Shown piece by piece: positions 59,660-64,000 of a stretch of 64,000 nt of DNA. The notes under the pieces were generated by a model. That model searched no databases. It worked only from the letters and a program-made list of their open reading frames with translations, and was not told where the DNA came from. Positions within the stretch are counted from its first letter, which is position 1; every line of letters starts with the position of its first letter. The position numbers and the translations under genes were made by a program. The stretch spans positions 15,399 through 79,398 of the forward strand of contig CAZIUE010000016.1 in assembly GCA_964542535.1 (NCBI GenBank). The letters run 5' to 3'. The DNA comes from Pseudopelobacter sp964542535. Its GTDB lineage: Bacteria; Desulfobacterota; Desulfuromonadia; Geobacterales; Pseudopelobacteraceae.

Positions 59660-62600
59660 GGGACGCATCTCCAACGATCTGAATCACTCCGTATGCCACT
59701 GGCTCCGCGGTTATTTCCGCCTTTTCCATGGCGATGTCCAGTTCTTGAATGCGTCTTGCGTAGTCCGCCTCGGCCGCGGAGATTTGAGACTGGCGCATTC
59801 TCTGAATCTTTTCGTTGTCTGCCTGTCTGAGCTGTTCTTCAAGAAGCGCTATCCGCGCCCGATGACTCGTTGTAAGGCTTTCGCGGCGAAACTGCGCCAA
59901 TTCTTGCGTTTTCTGTCGATGTCTCACCCGTGCATCGGACCAAAGCTTGTAATGTTGGCCGTCCAATGCATCCCAACGTGCCGAATCAACTTCCTTGGAA
60001 ATATCGGCATCGAGGTCTGTTGCCTTCTCAAGCAGGCGGCTAAGATATGGTGTGACCGCTTCGGCGGAAGCGACTGGCCGCAATACCAAATCCTCCTTGA
60101 TTCCGTGAAACCGCCATTGATAGATGGCGAACTCATATCGACCGGTGGGAACATCGTTGGCCTGAACCTTTAGCGTGGCGACTGCACGTTTCTTTATATT
60201 AAAAAATAACGCAGCCTGCCGGACCAAGGGATGTAGAGGCATAATGAATGCGGCCTCCGGATGTTGTAAAGCGCAGTCAGATTCAAAGGTGATGAGCAGG
60301 TGGGGATTTCCTCCTTTTAGCCAGTTTTCCCAATCTTTAAAAACAGTGGTGTTTTGTCTGGGAAGTTGCTGGAAATCACGCAGCAGGATAGTCCTGGCAT
60401 CTTGCGATAAACGAAGCGTTTTGAGAGGTTTCTCGCTAAGGATGTAGTCCTGCTCTCTGCCACAAACCTTTTGTAAATAGAGGGTGACAATCCTTTGTAC
60501 GGAAATAGGGGCTAACCAAAAGCTTGACGCCTCCTCGATTTCTTTCCTCATCCGGTCTTCGGGCAGGCGGATTCCAAAGAGTTCCATTTGACGCTGTTCG
60601 AGTTCCTCTTGTTCCTGTATCAGACGGATCTTGTTGTCCGCCAATTGCTGGAGTTTTGCCTGGCGGTCCTCCTCGCTCAAGGTGAAGTTATCTGCGATGT
60701 CTCTAATTTCCTTGGTGATTTCCCCCAAGATTTCTTCGCTGCCGCCCAAGGCGCTGTTGAACACTCCTATGCGCAGAAGGCACCGCTCGTAGATATCAGC
60801 GTCGACGGTGCCCGGCGTGATCAGGTTGATTATGGCAACGCTTTCGCTTTTCTGGCCGTTCCGGTCGATACGGCCAATCCGTTGCTCCACACGCATCGGA
60901 TTCCAGGGCAAATCGTAGTTCACAATGCAATCGCTGAACTGATAGTCTAAACCCTCGCAGCCAATTTCCGAAAACAACAAGACATCCAAGCTATCCGCAT
61001 CGTCTCGATGCTTTTCGAAGCGGCCCCGGAGATCAACACGCTCTTCATCCGGTGTTCCGCCGTGTATCATCCCGACGCGAAAGCCATCCTCGCTGAGATG
61101 GCGATAAAGGTAATTTAGCGTGTGTCTGAAGCTACTAAACAGCATTACCTTGTTGTTGGGCAGCTTCTGCTTGTTCCGGATGGTGGTCCGTAGTGCCTCA
61201 AGTTTCGGATCGTCGGGGTCGAGTGATCGCGCACTCTCAAGGATCGATTGGATTTGCGTCTGTATTGTGTCTACAGCTTCGCCACGAGGAACAGCTTCCG
61301 TGTCATCTGCTTCCTCCCAGGACAGCTCGTCAAGATGGCGGTTCAGGATATCTTCAAGAAAAGGCGCGAGCCCGAAAAGACAACTCGCGGCTTGGCGTCT
61401 GATCGTGGTCATCATGAACTTGACGTTGATATCTCCATGAAGGCGGGCGAATATGTCGGCCTGAACCCGGAGAAGTTCGTCATGCAGTCGCTGCTGAGCA
61501 GGAGTAAAAGGAACGACTACCGTCTCAGGTTTACGTATCGTGAATTCGCCTATGTCCCTCCGGCGAGTCCGGTTTATTATTCCTGCGAAAGTGTGCATGG
61601 CTTCAAGGTCTCTAATGATCTGCACACGTTCCTCATTTGGGACGTCGCCTTCGGACAGTCTGGAACGTATTCGGATAAATTCCGGATTGTGGCGCAGAAT
61701 AGCCTGACCCCAAGACGTAGCCGCAGCTTGATCAAGGGCCTCTCCTGACCGAGTTTGCCATTCCGGGTCTTGAACCCGTGCAAGCGATATCGCTTGGTTA
61801 ATGTAAGGGTTTGGCTCCGCCATGTGCGCAAAACTCTCCTGATCAATGATCAGATCGGGACGGAGCGTATTCAGGAGGATGAAAAGGTCATTACTTCCGA
61901 GCTGGATCGGTGTCGCAGTCAAGAAGATGACAGCCTCAGCGTGGTCACAGAAAAAGCGCACAGCTTTGTGGCTGAATGTATCCTGATTTCGGATATGGTG
62001 CGCCTCGTCAACGATGACGAGATCGAAGCGAGGAGGCGGGTCGAGGTCAAGCAACCCCTTCTTGCGCTTTCGCTTGCCGTCTGGTCCTGAACCATAAAGC
62101 AAAACTTCATCGAACAAGGAATAGGGAACAATCACCCTCTGATGTTGCTCAGGCCAGACGCCTTCAAGGTGCATCTCGTTTATGCAGTAGCGCAGGGTGC
62201 CACCATCGAGGTGTGTGAAACGTTCCTCGAAGCGCTTCATCTCGTTCATCCATTTGCGCTCGGTTACCAACGGGCGAGGGCACACGATGAGTACTGACCG
62301 GATATCACGTCTTGCCTGCAATTCGCGGAGAATAAGTCCTGCCTCGATGGTCTTGCCGACGCCAACACCATCGGCGATCAATAATCGCGGTCGATCCGAT
62401 CTGATGAACCTCAGCACGGGGCGAAATTGATACGGTATAAAATCGACACGTGCGGCGTTGAGCGAATAGAGTGTCGATAAACTGGGATATCTGGTTTGCA
62501 GCGCGGTTAGGTAGGCGTGAAACTGCTCACAGGGGAAGAATTCAGTGTCATCGTCGGGAACATCTTCAGCTTGTAGCTGAGATGCATAGAAGGTCTGGGT

Positions 62601-63254
62601 TTCGCCATTTACGAAGACCTTGAAGCGATTTTCCGGTTTACCCGGCATGACCGAAATCACCGCGCCCCGAATAGATGTGTTGGACCGGACACATACGATC
62701 TGCCCCGGTTCAAATTCGGCACCATCCCCTTTGTTTGTCTGGGGCGGCTTAGGGGCAGCCGCATCGGTTTCTGAAGGCGATTCAGTTTCTTTAACAAGGA
62801 GTGACGTCTTTAAGGATCGTACCTCTTGAATCAATGCTTCATTCGCTTCGATCACCACGGCAAAACGCTGGAGTGTGTCAAGGTCGCGGTATACATCGTC
62901 GAGGGGGAAGCCTTCAGTGGTCACATGGGCCCACCGGTTGCGGATCGTTTGCATCTCCTTGACGAAATGACGCGATTCTGACGTCAGGCCGAGTTTATTA
63001 GAAATCTGATACCAGTTCTGATCGAGCACTCGAAGCAGGGCGGCGAGGTCCAGAGCACCCAGGGATGCTATGCCCCGTTGCTCCATCCGCCGACGTTGCT
63101 GAAACGACAGGCCATTAAGGACGGCTTCCTTCCACCAATCTGCAAAGAGGGTTGGCAGCACCTTCTCAAGAAAAAGGGTAAGCTGTTTGGCCACCTCGCC
63201 TAATAGCTTCGAGATGGCGGCTTGGGTATGTTGATCATTGAATTGGTCTGCCAT
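59649..63254 (-). CDS. Swt1-type HEPN domain fused to SNF2-family helicase
   Basis: A 1201-residue fusion. Residues 30-135 form a Swt1-like HEPN domain with the intact RNase motif R105-N-R-W-A-H110. A linker leads to an SNF2/RapA-like helicase: LLIADGVGVGKTIEAGLILR (Walker A, 294-302), LVIVDEAHHIRN, VIFLTATPIQLG, and later SEIGCEGLDYQFSDCIVNYD and VEQRIGRIDRNGQKSE (motif VI). The C-terminal 300 residues are helical with coiled coil (LTTSHRARIALLEEQLRQAD). It resembles the SNF2 helicases of DISARM- and Dpd-like defence systems, but the HEPN fusion points to an RNA-cleaving effector. It is the third gene of the operon. Confidence 0.84.
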   Translation of the reverse strand: MADQFNDQHTQAAISKLLGEVAKQLTLFLEKVLPTLFADWWKEAVLNGLSFQQRRRMEQRGIASLGALDLAALLRVLDQNWYQISNKLGLTSESRHFVKEMQTIRNRWAHVTTEGFPLDDVYRDLDTLQRFAVVIEANEALIQEVRSLKTSLLVKETESPSETDAAAPKPPQTNKGDGAEFEPGQIVCVRSNTSIRGAVISVMPGKPENRFKVFVNGETQTFYASQLQAEDVPDDDTEFFPCEQFHAYLTALQTRYPSLSTLYSLNAARVDFIPYQFRPVLRFIRSDRPRLLIADGVGVGKTIEAGLILRELQARRDIRSVLIVCPRPLVTERKWMNEMKRFEERFTHLDGGTLRYCINEMHLEGVWPEQHQRVIVPYSLFDEVLLYGSGPDGKRKRKKGLLDLDPPPRFDLVIVDEAHHIRNQDTFSHKAVRFFCDHAEAVIFLTATPIQLGSNDLFILLNTLRPDLIIDQESFAHMAEPNPYINQAISLARVQDPEWQTRSGEALDQAAATSWGQAILRHNPEFIRIRSRLSEGDVPNEERVQIIRDLEAMHTFAGIINRTRRRDIGEFTIRKPETVVVPFTPAQQRLHDELLRVQADIFARLHGDINVKFMMTTIRRQAASCLFGLAPFLEDILNRHLDELSWEEADDTEAVPRGEAVDTIQTQIQSILESARSLDPDDPKLEALRTTIRNKQKLPNNKVMLFSSFRHTLNYLYRHLSEDGFRVGMIHGGTPDEERVDLRGRFEKHRDDADSLDVLLFSEIGCEGLDYQFSDCIVNYDLPWNPMRVEQRIGRIDRNGQKSESVAIINLITPGTVDADIYERCLLRIGVFNSALGGSEEILGEITKEIRDIADNFTLSEEDRQAKLQQLADNKIRLIQEQEELEQRQMELFGIRLPEDRMRKEIEEASSFWLAPISVQRIVTLYLQKVCGREQDYILSEKPLKTLRLSQDARTILLRDFQQLPRQNTTVFKDWENWLKGGNPHLLITFESDCALQHPEAAFIMPLHPLVRQAALFFNIKKRAVATLKVQANDVPTGRYEFAIYQWRFHGIKEDLVLRPVASAEAVTPYLSRLLEKATDLDADISKEVDSARWDALDGQHYKLWSDARVRHRQKTQELAQFRRESLTTSHRARIALLEEQLRQADNEKIQRMRQSQISAAEADYARRIQELDIAMEKAEITAEPVAYGVIQIVGDASHAE

Positions 63255-63268
63255 GTGCCATTCCCGTT

Positions 63269-63517
63269 TCAGGACCCATCAGGGGAAGATGCTACTGCCG
63301 CCCTCATTTCGTGCGCCAATCCATCAAGCTCTTCTCGGGCCTTCTGCAGAATCAACGCTGCGCATTCCATGCAGTAGTTGTTCTTCGACATGTTCTCCTT
63401 AATGACCAAGCATTTGTCGCCCTGGCAGATAACGTGCTCCTGGTTCCGCGAGCAGTGTCTCCGCCGCTGGGCGGTTTCGAAGCAGGCGGATACGAGAAGG
63501 CGTTTCAGCTTGGGCAT
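63269..63517 (-). CDS. small cysteine-rich protein
   Basis: An 82-residue protein with Cys at 12, 22, 31, 36, 49 and 52. C31-x4-C36 and C49-x2-C52 (NNYCMECAALIL) could bind zinc; the C-terminus is a charged helix. AAGGAGATGACCG precedes the ATG. It sits 3 bases after the preceding gene's stop and 14 before the HEPN-SNF2 start, so it is a true operon member. No family recognised; a small zinc adaptor is a guess. Confidence 0.65.
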   Translation of the reverse strand: MPKLKRLLVSACFETAQRRRHCSRNQEHVICQGDKCLVIKENMSKNNYCMECAALILQKAREELDGLAHEMRAAVASSPDGS

Positions 63518-63520
63518 CGG

Positions 63521-64000
63521 TCATCTCCTTGAAAGACGCTCCTGGATTTGGGCCTGGACGTCGTCCCCGATCTGGTCGATCTGTTCCAGAACCTCCTCCA
63601 GCCGCTCCAGCGGGATATCGCCGCGGGTACCGCCATCCGCCTCGAGCCGCTCATTGACGGCTCCATTTACGATCATGATGACCGCCGCGTAGTTGTTGGC
63701 GCTTCGCAGCTCTGGGTAAGCCAGCACGATGTTGCGGCCGTTGATGGACGCGCCGAGGGCGTTCAGGATTCTGCTGGCCAGTGTCCGGGAACGTTCATTG
63801 AGCCTTCGCCGGGCCTCCTGGCGTCGTCGCTGGGGCGTGACCGGTATCTCCCGCGGCTCCATGCTCTCGCGGGTCCGGGCCTGGATGAGGCGCTGGCGGA
63901 GGTTTTCGCGGGATAGTCCAAGGGCCTCGGGGTCGAGACCGCGTCTCCGGAACTCCTGGACGAGGTCGTCGATCACGGCGTCATCCATCGGGTCGAGGTA
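63521..64000 (-). CDS. unknown helical protein, 5' part beyond the window
   Basis: The frame is open through the window edge (YLDPMDDAVIDDLVQEF in the outermost codons), so the true start may lie further right, although ATG 63988 is possible. The visible 160 residues begin with a helical, Arg-rich region (LRQRLIQARTRESMEPREI). A compact middle (NIVLAYPELRSANNYAAVIM) and a coiled-coil end (IPLERLEEVLEQIDQIGDDV) follow. No family is recognised. It is the first visible gene of the five-gene operon; knowing its N-terminal part would help identify the system. Confidence 0.6.
   Translation of the reverse strand, partial: YLDPMDDAVIDDLVQEFRRRGLDPEALGLSRENLRQRLIQARTRESMEPREIPVTPQRRRQEARRRLNERSRTLASRILNALGASINGRNIVLAYPELRSANNYAAVIMIVNGAVNERLEADGGTRGDIPLERLEEVLEQIDQIGDDVQAQIQERLSRR

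Noticed and set aside
53030..63254. Assignment of the operon to DISARM or Dpd
   Set aside because: It has SNF2 and helicase parts in common, but the DUF1998, phospholipase D and methyltransferase genes of DISARM and the deazapurine-modification genes of Dpd are not visible. The part beyond 64000 cannot be judged.
1..64000. CRISPR arrays and integrase-type attachment sites
   Set aside because: No regularly spaced direct repeats, no integrase gene and no tRNA-flanked duplication were seen in the window.

Overview
The window looks like a chromosome segment of a Geobacter-type deltaproteobacterium (Desulfuromonadia). The clues are a pentahaem NrfA with its NrfH partner, the hopanoid glycosyltransferase HpnI beside an Mla lipid-transport set, and GEMM-I riboswitches of the 3',3'-cGAMP type known from Geobacter. 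The species cannot be fixed from the sequence alone. The core is GC-rich. Several stretches are visibly richer in A+T or carry transposase debris, toxin-antitoxin remnants and defence-type genes. No tRNA, rRNA or CRISPR array was seen.

Layout. 1-4410: the 3' part of a large coiled-coil protein, then an AT-rich patch with two lipoprotein genes between an IS5-type remnant and a RAYT-transposase stub. 4407-9925: glycerol dehydrogenase, a flavin-binding protein, and an AraC regulator with an aldo/keto reductase and an iron alcohol dehydrogenase, which resembles the YqhC/DkgA/YqhD aldehyde-stress set. 10160-15770: first accessory island, with a DUF4143 ATPase, the cassette sce7726-sce7725-RES toxin, and an XRE regulator with three phased operators. 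15771-23886: acetyltransferase, enoyl-CoA hydratase, two tandem cGAMP-type riboswitches ahead of an L,D-transpeptidase, an alanine-zipper lipoprotein and a second L,D-transpeptidase, then a PpiC-SseB fusion, an ArsR/flavoprotein pair and a broken fic gene. 23947-36319: ABC-F ATPase, lipocalin, PsiE, P-type ATPase, CPA1 antiporter, rhomboid protease, a cyclic-2,3-diphosphoglycerate-synthetase-like GTPase coupled to an aminotransferase, and a pseudouridine synthase.

36405-46398: methyltransferase, hpnI, mlaE-mlaF-mlaD-mlaA-mlaC, a cold-shock gene, a YgiQ radical-SAM protein, and nrfHA with an FNR-type site upstream. 46639-49322: GntR/TauE/DUF1634 operon and a fasciclin protein. 49677-64000: second accessory island, with a decayed higB toxin beside an intact higA, a TOTE-type primase-helicase, and a compact five-gene minus-strand operon running off the right edge (unknown protein, small Cys protein, HEPN-SNF2 helicase, sacsin-like ATPase, RecD-like helicase-nuclease).

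The strongest candidates for poorly described biology are three. The first is the operon at 53030-64000, which combines an intact HEPN RNase motif, a GHKL ATPase and a helicase-nuclease. The second is the sce7726/sce7725/RES cassette at 12052-14980. The third is the envelope unit at 17477-20804, where two cGAMP-type riboswitches appear to control an L,D-transpeptidase and a plausible lipoprotein substrate.
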